From: Planosporangium thailandense
GTDB lineage: Bacteria > Actinomycetota > Actinomycetes > Mycobacteriales > Micromonosporaceae
Assembly (NCBI RefSeq): GCF_011947195.1
Contig: NZ_JAATVY010000016.1
Coordinates: 1-64,000, forward strand
DNA length: 64,000 nucleotides
Direction: 5' to 3'
Below are positions 16,874 through 24,818 of the stretch, one piece after another. Each line of letters starts with the position of its first letter. Position 1 is the first letter of the stretch. The notes beneath the pieces were generated by a model. It was not told the origin of the DNA, did not search any database, and saw nothing but the letters and a program-made list of their open reading frames with translations. Made by a program: the position numbers and the translations under genes.

Positions 16874-17218
16874 TTGACGTTCACGCAGCGGGTGCGCGCG
16901 GATGGGGCGGGACTGGTGGTCAGCCTGCACGGCGAGATGGACGCCGACGGGTCCGACTCGTTCGAGCGCGCGACACAACGGCTCATCGCGCAGCGGCGCC
17001 CGCGACTGCTCCACATTGACCTGGCCGACCTGCGCTTTCTCGACTCGGCCGGGGTCAGTGCGATCGTGCGGCTGTGGCGGCTCGCCCGCCGGGAGCGCTG
17101 CTCGCTGCGGGTGGTGAACCCGACCGGGGCGGTGCGCCGCGCCCTGGAGATGACCGGGGCGCTCGCGATCGTCGGAGGCGGCTCCGCGTCCGCGCCGCCG
17201 CCCGGCCCGACACTCTGA
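16874..17218 (+). CDS. STAS-domain anti-sigma factor antagonist
   Basis: 114 residues from TTG 16874, preferred because GGTGGAGG lies 6 bases before it; ATG 16856 is in frame but has no ribosome site. The fold is that of SpoIIAA/RsbV: VVSLHGEMDADGSDSF, LLHIDLADLRFLDSAGVSAIVRLW, with the phosphorylatable serine in DSAG. Such proteins bind anti-sigma kinases when unphosphorylated. No kinase gene is adjacent, so the partner is elsewhere. Confidence 0.85.
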   Translation: MTFTQRVRADGAGLVVSLHGEMDADGSDSFERATQRLIAQRRPRLLHIDLADLRFLDSAGVSAIVRLWRLARRERCSLRVVNPTGAVRRALEMTGALAIVGGGSASAPPPGPTL

Positions 17219-17273
17219 CCGCAACACCGGCTGGCCGTTGCCCGCAGACCACCGGTTGGCCGACGATCGTGCT

Positions 17274-18029
17274 GTGTCGGGCATCGAACAGCCGCTACCG
17301 GGCAACGCGACGGCGGGCGTCGTGCGGGTCGGTGACACCGTTCGCCGTCCGGTCGGTCCGTGGACGGATACCGTCGACGCGCTCCTTGCGCACCTGTGGA
17401 CGGTTGGTTTCAGCGGCGCGCCGCGTCCGCTGGGCCGCGACGACCAGGGCCGACAGGTGCTGGAGTACGTCCCGGGCGAGATCGGCCCGGAGGCGGGCAC
17501 GTACCCAACGGCACAGCTGAGGCAGATCGGTGGACTGCTGGCCGACCTCCACCGCGCGGTCGCCGGCTTCGTGCCACCCGCCTCGGCGGTATGGAACGTG
17601 GTCATCGCCCCGGACGCCGAAGAGATCATCTGTCACAACGACGCCGCGCCCTGGAACCTCGTCGACTCCCCGCGTGGCTGGGTGCTGATCGACTGGGACG
17701 CCGCGGGACCCGGCTCGCGGCTGTGGGAGCTTGCCTACTCGGCGCAGAGTGTGGCGGGCCTGCGACCGGACCGCGCTCCGCGCGAGTCGGCGGTGCGGCT
17801 GCGCGCCTTCGTCGACGGGTACGGCCTGGACGGCGCGGCCCGGCCCGCGCTCGCGGCGATGCTCGGACGGCGTGCGGCGGCCATGTACGACTTCCTGCGC
17901 GCCAGCTCCCGACAACGGCGCCAGCCGTGGGCCCGGATCTGGACCGAGGACGGCGCGTACTGGCGCGCCACCGCCGCGTACCTCGACGCACACGTCGACC
18001 TGTGGACCAGCGCCCTGCTCAGCGCGTGA
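17274..18029 (+). CDS. Aminoglycoside phosphotransferase-family kinase
   Basis: About 251 residues from GTG 17274; an in-frame TTG 36 bases earlier is possible. The catalytic loop CHNDAAPWNLV (HxDxxxxN form) and the metal site LIDWDAAGPGSRLWELAY are clear. The N-lobe is short (VVRVGDTVRRPVGPW). The family phosphorylates small molecules such as aminoglycosides, choline or sugars; nothing here picks a substrate. It ends one base before the convergent antitoxin-like gene. Confidence 0.85.
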   Translation: MSGIEQPLPGNATAGVVRVGDTVRRPVGPWTDTVDALLAHLWTVGFSGAPRPLGRDDQGRQVLEYVPGEIGPEAGTYPTAQLRQIGGLLADLHRAVAGFVPPASAVWNVVIAPDAEEIICHNDAAPWNLVDSPRGWVLIDWDAAGPGSRLWELAYSAQSVAGLRPDRAPRESAVRLRAFVDGYGLDGAARPALAAMLGRRAAAMYDFLRASSRQRRQPWARIWTEDGAYWRATAAYLDAHVDLWTSALLSA

Positions 18030-18030
18030 G

Positions 18031-18423
18031 TCAGGCCGCCTGCTGCGGCGGCAGTTGGGCGAGGGCGCGCATGGCGTCCTGCAGCGAGATGGGGTGATCG
18101 TTCTCCGCGGCGGCCAGCATCTGCTCGACCCACTCGCGCATGAGGGTGCCGGGCTTGGTGCCGCGCTTCTCGGCGTACGCCTGCAGCCGACGCAGCGTGC
18201 CCAGCGGCAGCCGGAGCGAGGTCGTCACCAGCATGGCGTCGGTGGTCTCGGCCGTGACCGGCTCGGCGGGCGCGACCGGCAGGTGCTCCCGCAGCCGGAC
18301 CGTCGCCGCCTCGTCCACCGGTGCTCCGGCGAGACTGGTGGTCAAGGCCCAATCGACGGCGCGGCGCTCCGCGGCCTCGGCGGGTGTGACGGGGACGGTG
18401 TCGTGGTGACTGCGATCAGCCAT
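18031..18423 (-). CDS. Ribbon-helix-helix protein, candidate BrnA-like antitoxin
   Basis: 130 residues. An acidic, Ala-rich N-terminal ~60 residues precede a ribbon-helix-helix-like segment (MLVTTSLRLPLGTLRRLQAYAEKRG and LMREWVEQML, about 64-106). The start overlaps the end of the upstream toxin-like gene by 8 bases. The toxin-first order and RHH antitoxin match BrnT/BrnA modules. The unusual part is the long N-terminal extension; in BrnA the DNA-binding domain is near the C-terminus too. Likely an autorepressor acting on the palindrome at 18709-18728. Confidence 0.65.
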   Translation of the reverse strand: MADRSHHDTVPVTPAEAAERRAVDWALTTSLAGAPVDEAATVRLREHLPVAPAEPVTAETTDAMLVTTSLRLPLGTLRRLQAYAEKRGTKPGTLMREWVEQMLAAAENDHPISLQDAMRALAQLPPQQAA

Positions 18424-18724
18424 GGTGCGCCTCCCAGGCGGCGAAGATGGCGGCCTCTGCCTCGTCCATGTCCCGCACTCCGCGGATCAACCACTCGAAC
18501 GGCTTCTCGGTCGCGCCGAGCACGACGATCAGCGGCCGACCGGAGCGGGTGCGGCACCAGACGGTGGGAACCAGCAACCCCTCCGCGCTGCGCATGCTCT
18601 GCGGCAGGCGCGGCCGGTCGTCGTAGAGCGCCTGCATCACCTCGTACGGCTCGACACCGAACAGGCGAGGCAGGTACCAGGGGTCCCACTCGTATCCCAC
18701 CCACCAAATGTAATGCGACTGCAT
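18416..18724 (-). CDS. BrnT-like toxin (RelE fold), divergent
   Basis: About 102 residues from ATG 18724; a GTG 33 bases upstream is also in frame. YEWDPWYLPRLFGVEPYEV resembles the BrnT opening (EWDxxK...HGVSFEEA), and SGRPLIVVLGATEKPFEWLI - GVRDMDEAE resembles the BrnT GRxLxVVYT...ARxAxxxE core. The family is a ribonuclease toxin. Catalytic residues are not safely alignable, so activity is uncertain; a DUF4258-like protein is the alternative. The start codon lies inside a perfect 20-base palindrome and no ribosome site is visible. Confidence 0.6.
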   Translation of the reverse strand: MQSHYIWWVGYEWDPWYLPRLFGVEPYEVMQALYDDRPRLPQSMRSAEGLLVPTVWCRTRSGRPLIVVLGATEKPFEWLIRGVRDMDEAEAAIFAAWEAHHG

Positions 18725-18728
18725 TACA
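18709..18728 (-). promoter_or_regulatory. Perfect operator palindrome covering the toxin start codon
   Basis: TGTAATGC-GACT-GCATTACA: 8-bp arms, 4-base centre. The ATG of the toxin-like gene is within the arm. It is AT-rich against the background and fits binding by an RHH-type repressor. Coordinates may be off by one base. Confidence 0.65.
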
Positions 18729-18766
18729 ACGGTCCAGCGCGCCAGGTCGCGCCCCACGAGCGGCGC

Positions 18767-19774
18767 TCAGCGCCGAACCGGTCGCCTCGTCTCGTCGTCC
18801 ACGGGCGGCTGCGGCAGGTACGGCTTGGTGCCGGGGACCTTCACCTTGATCGCACGGGCCGGGCAGATCTTGGCGGCCATCACCGCTTCGTGCACCTGGC
18901 TGGCGGGTACCGACGGCTTGTAGTCGATCCGGTCGCCGACGAGCTTGAAGATCTCCGGCGCCTCGTGCTCGCAGAACGCGAACCGCATGCACTTGCCGGG
19001 ATTGATCTCGACTTCGGCGCCCTTGGCCCGAAAGAGGCCGCCGCGCTCGCGCGTTGCGGGCTCGTCGACTCGATCATCGCGTACGGGCGGGGCGTCGTCC
19101 GGGAGCGGAGCGTCGTCCCAGTCCCGGGCTTCGTCGTCGCGGCGCGGGACTTCGTCGTCCCAGCGCCGGTCGTCCTCCCCGCGCGGGCCGCGCGAGCCCG
19201 CCCGTGGCCGATCCCCGATGTCCCGTGGCCGATCCCCGATGTCTGTCCGGTCCGCGATGTCCCGCGGCCGGTCCGCCAGGTTCCGCGGTCCGCGCCGGAA
19301 CTCCAGCGGCTCGGGGTCGTACTCGCGAGGCTCGCGGTCCAGGTCGTCCGACTCCGGGCGGAGCCGGCGTGGCCCCCGGCTGATGTCGCGCGGCTCGCCG
19401 TCATAGTCCCGACGTCCACGGCTGATGTCGCGCGGTTCCCGGTCGTACTCGCGTGGGTCCCGGTCGTACTCGCGTGGTTCCCGGTCGTACTCGCGTGGTT
19501 CCCGGTCGTACTCGTCCGGCGCGGAGCGCAGCCGGCGCGGCCCGCGGTCGAACTCCCGGGAGCCGCGGTCGTACTCGCGCGGGTCGCGGTCGTACTCGTC
19601 GGGTTCGGTGCGCAGCCGGCGCGGCCCGCGGCCCGCGTCGCGCAGCCCGTACGCGGGGCCGCTCTCGCGGTCCATCTCGTCAGCCAGTCGGGAGCGACGC
19701 AGCTTCCAGGCGATCACGCCGAGCCATGCCAGCACGGTGGCGACCGTCAGCGGAATGATCGGGTCTTTGAACAA
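18767..19774 (-). CDS. Membrane-anchored ferredoxin with Arg/Asp-rich repeat linker
   Basis: 335 residues from TTG 19774 (GGAGG 10 bases upstream; any longer frame has no signal). One N-terminal helix (IIPLTVATVLAWLGVIAW) anchors the protein. Residues ~30-265 are extraordinarily rich in Arg, Asp, Glu, Tyr and Pro, with tandem REYDREP heptads, GPRRLR blocks and RDIGDRP repeats. A ferredoxin domain follows at ~270-325: KCMRFAFCEHEAPEIF and KICPARAIKV, a C-x5-C...CP pattern typical of [3Fe-4S] or mixed clusters of P450-type ferredoxins. It is a paralogue of the ferredoxin fused to the haem protein at 14.5 kb. The linker could act as a flexible tether or self-associate; both are inference. Confidence 0.85.
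   Translation of the reverse strand: MFKDPIIPLTVATVLAWLGVIAWKLRRSRLADEMDRESGPAYGLRDAGRGPRRLRTEPDEYDRDPREYDRGSREFDRGPRRLRSAPDEYDREPREYDREPREYDRDPREYDREPRDISRGRRDYDGEPRDISRGPRRLRPESDDLDREPREYDPEPLEFRRGPRNLADRPRDIADRTDIGDRPRDIGDRPRAGSRGPRGEDDRRWDDEVPRRDDEARDWDDAPLPDDAPPVRDDRVDEPATRERGGLFRAKGAEVEINPGKCMRFAFCEHEAPEIFKLVGDRIDYKPSVPASQVHEAVMAAKICPARAIKVKVPGTKPYLPQPPVDDETRRPVRR
19440..19523 (-). repeat. 21-bp tandem repeat encoding REYDREP heptads
   Basis: Three near-identical 21-base units (19440-19460, 19461-19481, 19482-19502) plus a diverging fourth. Related degenerate units extend to about 19620. Unit differences are single bases, so the array likely grew by slippage or unequal crossover. Confidence 0.8.
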
Positions 19775-19879
19775 GTGGGACCGGCCTCCGATCGGACGTC
19801 CGTGACACCGCAGCGGACCGGACCCGGCCCATGTCCGGGTCCCGCCGGACAACGTACGACGCGGGCGGACACCGGCAGT

Positions 19880-19889
19880 AGGCACTTAA
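19880..19889 (-). promoter_or_regulatory. TTAAGTGCCT element upstream of the RD-repeat ferredoxin
   Basis: The minus-strand word TTAAGTGCCT, in context GTTCCTTTTAAGTGCCTACT, is identical over 10 bases to the element upstream of the ferredoxin operon at 13392. Both are ~106-114 bases before their gene starts. The rest of 19775-19917 has no gene. Confidence 0.4.
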
Positions 19890-19917
19890 AAGGAACTTCA
19901 GGCCGTTTTCAACCCGG

Positions 19918-21471
19918 TCATCCGCGCCCATCGCCGCTGGTCGCGGCCAGCAGCGCGCGGACGGCGGGCAGGGCACGTTCCCGGTCGGCCGGTACGAGTC
20001 CGATGCGGGTTCGCCGGTCGAGCACGTCGTCGGCATCGAGCGCGCCCTCGTGTCGGACCGCCCACAGCACCTCGACCCCGGTGACCGGCACGCCGGCCGC
20101 GATCGGGCGCAGCAGCGCCGGATCGTGAGTGGCCAGGCCGGCGACCGAATCCGCCTCGGCGCCGTAGCGGGCCACCAGCCGGGCCGGCGGGCCACCCGTC
20201 GCGCCCGTCGCCGGCCACGCCGCCGGCCCGGCGCCGACCAGCGGCAGCCGGGCGGTCCGGCACGGGCCGGCGCGCAGCCGCCCGACGGCCACCGCCGCGT
20301 CGACCGCGTCGCGCGCCATCCGCCGGTACGTGGTGAGCTTGCCGCCCACCACGGTGACCAGCCCGTCCGCTGAGGTGCGTACGGCGTGGCGGCGGGACAG
20401 GTCGGCGGTGCGCTCCGCCGTGCCGGCGAGCAGCGGGCGCAGCCCCGCGTACGCGCCGAGGACGTCCTCGGCGCCGACCGGCACGTCGAGCGCCCCGCGC
20501 AACGTGTCCAGCAGGAACGACACCTCGCCGGGGTCGGGCTGGGCGACGTCGGGGACCGGGCCGGTGACCGGCTCGTCGGTGAGCCCCACGTACACGCGGC
20601 CGTCGGGCTGTGGCAGCACGACCGCGAAGCGGTTGCGCGCGCCCGGCATGGGCACGGTCAGCGCGGCGGTCGGATGGCCGAGCAGGTGGGCGGGCAGGAC
20701 CAGGTGGGTGCCGCGGGACGGGCGCAGCCGTACCGACGGGTCGAGCTGGTCGGCCCAGACCCCGGCCGCGTTGACCACCACGCGGGCCCGCAGGTCGAAG
20801 CGCCGGCCGGACACCGTGTCGAGCACGGGCACCACGCCCGCGCGCGGCTGCTGCGCCCGGCAGCGGGTGAGGATCGCGGCGCCGTGGCCGGCGGCGGTAC
20901 GGGCCAGCGCCACGACGAGGCGGGCGTCGTCGACGAGCTGGCCGTCCCAGTACAGCAGGGCGCCGCGCAGGTCGCGGCTGCGGACGGCGGGGAACAGCCG
21001 GCGGGTCTCAACGCTGCTGATCCGGCGGCTCGCCGGCAGGGCCGACCGGGGGGTGCCGGCGGTGGCGCGCAGCGCGTCGGCGGCGTAAAGGCCGATACGG
21101 GTGGTGGCGGCGCCGACGTGGCCGACCTCGGCGGTCAACGGCAGCACGAACGGCAGCGGTGTGACCAGGTGGGGCGCGGTGCGTTCGAGCAGGATCCCGC
21201 GCTCGACGGCACTTTCGTAGGCGAGCCCGACCGCGCCCGCGGCGAGGTAGCGCAGTCCACCGTGGACGAGTTTCGAGCTCCACCGGGACGTCCCGTACGC
21301 CAGGTCGTGGGCGTCGATGGCGGCCACCGACAGGCCGCGGGAGGCCGCGTCGAGGGCGACCCCGGCGCCGGTGACGCCGAGCCCGATGACGAGGACGTCG
21401 ACGGTGCGGCCATCGGCGAGTTCAGCCAGCTCACGGGCGCGGCGGTCGGCCGACAGGTAGGTGGCCGTCAT
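19918..21471 (-). CDS. glpD: Glycerol-3-phosphate dehydrogenase (FAD)
   Basis: 517 residues. The FAD-binding N-terminus is VDVLVIGLGVTGAGVALDAASRGL; then YGTSRWSSKLVHGGLRYL, a GlpD signature, and VVNAAGVWADQL, RLRPSRGTHLVLP and VVGGKLTTYRRMA. It oxidises sn-glycerol-3-phosphate to dihydroxyacetone phosphate at the membrane, passing electrons to quinone. Its ATG overlaps the stop of the AGPS-like gene (ATGA), so it is the second cistron. Together they could interconvert G3P and DHAP for lipid or glycerol metabolism. Confidence 0.93.
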   Translation of the reverse strand: MTATYLSADRRARELAELADGRTVDVLVIGLGVTGAGVALDAASRGLSVAAIDAHDLAYGTSRWSSKLVHGGLRYLAAGAVGLAYESAVERGILLERTAPHLVTPLPFVLPLTAEVGHVGAATTRIGLYAADALRATAGTPRSALPASRRISSVETRRLFPAVRSRDLRGALLYWDGQLVDDARLVVALARTAAGHGAAILTRCRAQQPRAGVVPVLDTVSGRRFDLRARVVVNAAGVWADQLDPSVRLRPSRGTHLVLPAHLLGHPTAALTVPMPGARNRFAVVLPQPDGRVYVGLTDEPVTGPVPDVAQPDPGEVSFLLDTLRGALDVPVGAEDVLGAYAGLRPLLAGTAERTADLSRRHAVRTSADGLVTVVGGKLTTYRRMARDAVDAAVAVGRLRAGPCRTARLPLVGAGPAAWPATGATGGPPARLVARYGAEADSVAGLATHDPALLRPIAAGVPVTGVEVLWAVRHEGALDADDVLDRRTRIGLVPADRERALPAVRALLAATSGDGRG

Positions 21472-23036
21472 GGCAGCAGGACGCCCGGGTTGAGGATGCC
21501 TTCCGGGTCGAGGGCCTGTTTGACCGCGCGCAGCGCGGCGGACCCCGGCGCGCCGATCTCGTCGCGGTACCACGGGATGTGGTCGCGACCGACGCCGTGG
21601 TGGTGGGTGATGGTGGCGCCGGCGGCGGCGATCGCGTCGCCGGCCGCGGCCTTCGCGGCCTGCCACTGTGCGACCGGGTCCGCCGCTTGGGCGGCGACGA
21701 CGGTGAAGTACAGCGATGCTCCGCTCGGGTACACGTGCGAGACGTGGCAGAAGACCAGCGGCGGCGTGCCGAGGTCGGCGAGGCTGGTGGCGAGCGCGTC
21801 GCGGACGGCGACGTACGTGTCGGGCAGCGCGCCCCAGAACGCGGCGGTCTCCACGGTCTCGACGAGGGCGCCGGCGTCCAGCAGTGCGTCGCGCAGGTAT
21901 GGCGCGGCGAACCGCCCACGCAGCCAGGCCTGGCCCGGCCGCGGGCCGAGCGCCTGCGCGCCTAGGCCGGACAGCCGATCGGCGAGCGCCGACTCCATGG
22001 CGGTGACCGCGCCGGCGGTGCCCTCGAGGCCGGTGATCATCAGGCAGCCGTCGTCGGCCGCCTGGGCGCCGTCGCTGACCGCGTTGATGGTGGTCTCGAG
22101 CTCGTCGGAGCAGCGCAGCACGGCCGGCAGCGGGCCGTCCTGGGCCAGGGCACGGGCGGCCTGCGTGGCGGCGGTGAAGTCGGGAAAGCGCCAGCCGAGG
22201 TAGCGGCGCTCCGGCGGGGTGGGCCGGATCTGCACGGTGACCTCGGTTATGACGCCGAAGGCGCCTTCGGAGCCCAGGAACACCTGCCGCAGGTCGGGTC
22301 CGGCGGCGGTGTGCGGCGCGCGGCCGACCCGCAGGTCACCGGCGGGGGTGGCGACGCGCAGGCCGACGACCATCTGATCGAACCGCCCGTAGCCGGACGA
22401 GGCCTGCCCGGACGACCGGGTCGCCGCGAAGCCGCCGAGCGTGGCCCGTTCGAACGACTGCGGGAAGTGGCCGAGCGTGAAGCCATGGCCGGACAGCAAC
22501 TCCTCGGCGCGCGGCGCGCGTACGCCGGCGTCGAAGGTCGCGGTACGCGAGACGGGGTCGACATCGTGCAGTTGGTCGAGCCGCGCCAGGTCGAGGGCGA
22601 CGACCCCGGCGTAGCCGCCGCGGCCGGCCCGCAGGCCCCCCACCACCGAGGTGCCACCGCCGAACGGGACGACCGCGACGCGGTGGGCGGCGCACGCCGC
22701 CAGCACGGCGACGACCTCGTCGTGGCCGGCCGGTATGACGACCGCGTCGGGGGCTCCGGTCGCGTCGCCTGCCCGCAGCCGAAGCAGGTCCACCGTCGAC
22801 ATGCCGGCGGCGTGCGCGAGCCGAGCGGCCTCGTCGGTGCGCACCTGCGGACAGGCCGCGGTCAGTGCCCGTAGGGCGCTGTCGGGCAGGGCGGCGGGCG
22901 GCAGCGCGGCGACCCGCGCCGGTGGGCGCGGTTCGCGGACACCGAGGGCGTTCGCCAGCAGGGCGCGGACTCCGTCCGGCAGGTTGACGGAGCGGTCGGG
23001 GTCGCCCCAGCGGTACGCGGCGCTCAACTCATCCAT
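21468..23036 (-). CDS. AGPS-like FAD-binding oxidase (VAO/PCMH family)
   Basis: 522 residues. The FAD-binding PCMH domain includes VVPFGGGTSVVGGL and GHFPQSFERATLGGFAATRSSG; SGYGRFDQMVVGLRV and QVFLGSEGAFGVITEVTVQIRP follow. The C-terminus (HHHGVGRDHIPWY, DPEGILNPGVL) matches alkyldihydroxyacetonephosphate synthase-like enzymes. True AGPS exchanges the acyl group of acyl-DHAP for an alkyl chain; bacterial relatives may be lactate/glycolate-type dehydrogenases. The coupling to glpD, a DHAP producer, favours a DHAP-linked substrate. A comparable glpD/TetR/flavoprotein neighbourhood exists in Mycobacterium tuberculosis (Rv2249c-Rv2251, from memory). Confidence 0.85.
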   Translation of the reverse strand: MDELSAAYRWGDPDRSVNLPDGVRALLANALGVREPRPPARVAALPPAALPDSALRALTAACPQVRTDEAARLAHAAGMSTVDLLRLRAGDATGAPDAVVIPAGHDEVVAVLAACAAHRVAVVPFGGGTSVVGGLRAGRGGYAGVVALDLARLDQLHDVDPVSRTATFDAGVRAPRAEELLSGHGFTLGHFPQSFERATLGGFAATRSSGQASSGYGRFDQMVVGLRVATPAGDLRVGRAPHTAAGPDLRQVFLGSEGAFGVITEVTVQIRPTPPERRYLGWRFPDFTAATQAARALAQDGPLPAVLRCSDELETTINAVSDGAQAADDGCLMITGLEGTAGAVTAMESALADRLSGLGAQALGPRPGQAWLRGRFAAPYLRDALLDAGALVETVETAAFWGALPDTYVAVRDALATSLADLGTPPLVFCHVSHVYPSGASLYFTVVAAQAADPVAQWQAAKAAAGDAIAAAGATITHHHGVGRDHIPWYRDEIGAPGSAALRAVKQALDPEGILNPGVLLP

Positions 23037-23037
23037 G

Positions 23038-23072
23038 TGTTACGATGTTACATATGACGTCCAGTTGTAACA
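23038..23072. promoter_or_regulatory. TetR operator candidate: TGTTAC repeats and TGTAACA
   Basis: TGTTAC at 23038-23043 and TGTTACA at 23046-23052 are direct repeats; TGTAACA at 23066-23072 is the inverted copy of the second. The 17-base gap between the divergent AGPS-like and TetR genes is so small that any operator must reach into the coding starts, as these do. Confidence 0.5.
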
Positions 23073-23728
23073 AGCAGGGTTCGCGGACCGAGGAGGACGC
23101 CCTGCTGGACGCCGCTCGCGCCGGCATCCTCGCCGTCGGGCTGCGTCGCATGACCCTCACCGATGTCGCGCGGCGCGCCGGGGTGTCCCGCATGACGATC
23201 TACCGCCGCTGGCCCGACATGACCGCCCTGGTCGGCGACCTCATGACCCGGGAGTGGGGCGCGCTGACCCGGGCGGCGATGGACATCGCGGTGGGCGACC
23301 GGGGCGTGGGCGCCGCCGACTACACCGCGAGGGGTGCGCGCGGATCCGGTGCCGATGCCGGATCCGGTGACGACGCCGGGGACGCGCGCCGCCGGCTCGT
23401 GACGGCGGTCGTGGCCGCCGTCCGGGCGCTGCGTCACCACCCGGTGTTCCGGCGCATCGTCGAGCTCGACCCGGAGGTCCTGCTGCCTTATCTGGTCGAC
23501 CGGCGTGGGCGCAGTCAGGACGAGATGCTGGCGATGATGGCGGGCGCGATCGCCGCCGGTGCGGCCGACGGATCGATCCGCGCCGGGGACCCGCAGGTGC
23601 TCGCGCGTGCGGTACTGCTCGCCGCGCAGGGCTTTGTGCTGTCGATGTCGACGATGACCGACGGAGTCGACGAAGCGGGGCTCGACGACCAGCTGCGGCT
23701 GCTGCTCGACCGCTATCTCGCGCCGTGA
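23054..23728 (+). CDS. TetR-family transcriptional regulator
   Basis: 224 residues from ATG 23054; an in-frame ATG at 23045 is possible. The N-terminal HTH is clear (LLDAARAGILAVGLRRMTLTDVARRAG VSRMTIYRRWPDMTALV). The C-terminal ligand-binding domain has a Gly/Asp-rich insert around residues 85-115. Divergent from the AGPS-glpD operon with a 17-base gap, it most likely represses that operon and itself; the ligand is unknown, perhaps a lipid precursor. Confidence 0.9.
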   Translation: MTSSCNKQGSRTEEDALLDAARAGILAVGLRRMTLTDVARRAGVSRMTIYRRWPDMTALVGDLMTREWGALTRAAMDIAVGDRGVGAADYTARGARGSGADAGSGDDAGDARRRLVTAVVAAVRALRHHPVFRRIVELDPEVLLPYLVDRRGRSQDEMLAMMAGAIAAGAADGSIRAGDPQVLARAVLLAAQGFVLSMSTMTDGVDEAGLDDQLRLLLDRYLAP

Positions 23729-24167
23729 ATTAGCTGCGATTGAGCCTCGTCATAAGACTGCCTTAGGTTGGCTGGCGGGCCTGGAGCGGCCGGGCCGGAT
23801 CCGCCTAAGGTTCACGGTGCGGAGCTGGCCAGCCTGCGGTCGCGCTCCGTGTTTCCCACCGCGTGGCACGCCGGCACCCGCCCTCGCCGGAATGCCTATC
23901 AGTCGCCTCGTCGGCAGCGGTCGTTGGTGGTCGACGCCCGCTCGCGAGCGGCGGACCTCGCGAGGAAACCAGGCGTACACGCGGCCGGACGGTGACTCGG
24001 GCCCTCCCGCCGCGTGTACGCCTCGCAGCTCCGCGGTCCATTCACGGCGCTGATTCCATCGTGGATGATCGACCCGGGTCGGGGGTGCATCCGACCCTGG
24101 CCGGGCTGCTCGATGTGGACACTGCCCGGGTACGCGGCCGACCGCACGTCGCCGTGCGTGCCCGGAC
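23729..24167. other. Intergenic region, no supported gene
   Basis: The 439 bases between the TetR and alkB-like stops have only patternless open frames. Near its start CCTTAGG (23761-23767) and CCTAAGG (about 23803-23809) form an inverted repeat with ~35 bases between them; both copies are followed by TT, so they may be read as separate sites. The role is unknown. Confidence 0.4.
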
Positions 24168-24797
24168 TCAGCGCACGCCGCGTGGGCGGAACTGGATGCT
24201 GATGCGCGGGCCCACGGGCCTTGCCGTCTTGGGGATGGCGTGCTCCCACGTGCGCTGACACGAGCCGCCCATCACGATCAGGTCGCCGTGGCCCAGGGCG
24301 TACCGGATCGTCTCGCCGCCGCCCCTGGGGCGCAGCAGCAGCGGGCGCGGAGCACCGACGGAGACGATCGCGACCATGGTGTCCTCGGTGCGCCCGCGGC
24401 CGATGGTGTCACCGTGCCAGGCGACGCTGTCGCGGCCGTCGCGGTAGTAGCACAGTCCGGCGGTGTGGAACGGCTCGCCGAGCTCGGCCGCGTAGTGGTC
24501 GGTGAGCGCGGCGCGGGCGGCGTCGAGGACCGGGTCGGGCAGCGGCTGGCCCTCGCCGTAGAAGCTGAGCAGACGCGGCACGTCCACCTCCCGGTCGTAC
24601 ATCTGCCGCCGCTCGGCGTGCCACGGCACCCGTCCCGCCAGGCGCTCGAACAGCGTGTCCGCGCCGGTGAGCCAGCCGGGGAGCACGTCGACCCAGGCTC
24701 CCCGGCTGAGCGTCGTGCGCCGCACCGCGTCGAGCGGTCCGACCGCGACGGCGTCGACCGGGTCGAAAAGGGAGCCTTGCAGCGCGGCGGCGGTCAT
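24168..24797 (-). CDS. alkB: AlkB-like 2-oxoglutarate/Fe(II) dioxygenase (DNA alkylation repair)
   Basis: 209 residues from ATG 24797. Iron ligands are His128 and Asp130 in AWHGDTIG and His186 in TWEHAIPK; 2-oxoglutarate is held by Arg198 and Arg204 in PRISIQFRPR. The substrate-lid segment LLSFYGEGQPLPDPV is present. These enzymes remove methyl groups from 1-methyladenine and 3-methylcytosine by oxidation. A LexA-type box lies 22 bases upstream, so the gene may be SOS-induced. Confidence 0.92.
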   Translation of the reverse strand: MTAAALQGSLFDPVDAVAVGPLDAVRRTTLSRGAWVDVLPGWLTGADTLFERLAGRVPWHAERRQMYDREVDVPRLLSFYGEGQPLPDPVLDAARAALTDHYAAELGEPFHTAGLCYYRDGRDSVAWHGDTIGRGRTEDTMVAIVSVGAPRPLLLRPRGGGETIRYALGHGDLIVMGGSCQRTWEHAIPKTARPVGPRISIQFRPRGVR

Positions 24798-24818
24798 GGC
24801 GGAGAGCATACCCAACGA

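Noticed and set aside
19420-19620. CRISPR-like tandem repeat array
   Set aside because: The 21-base units are contiguous, in frame and encode REYDREP heptads; there are no spacers.
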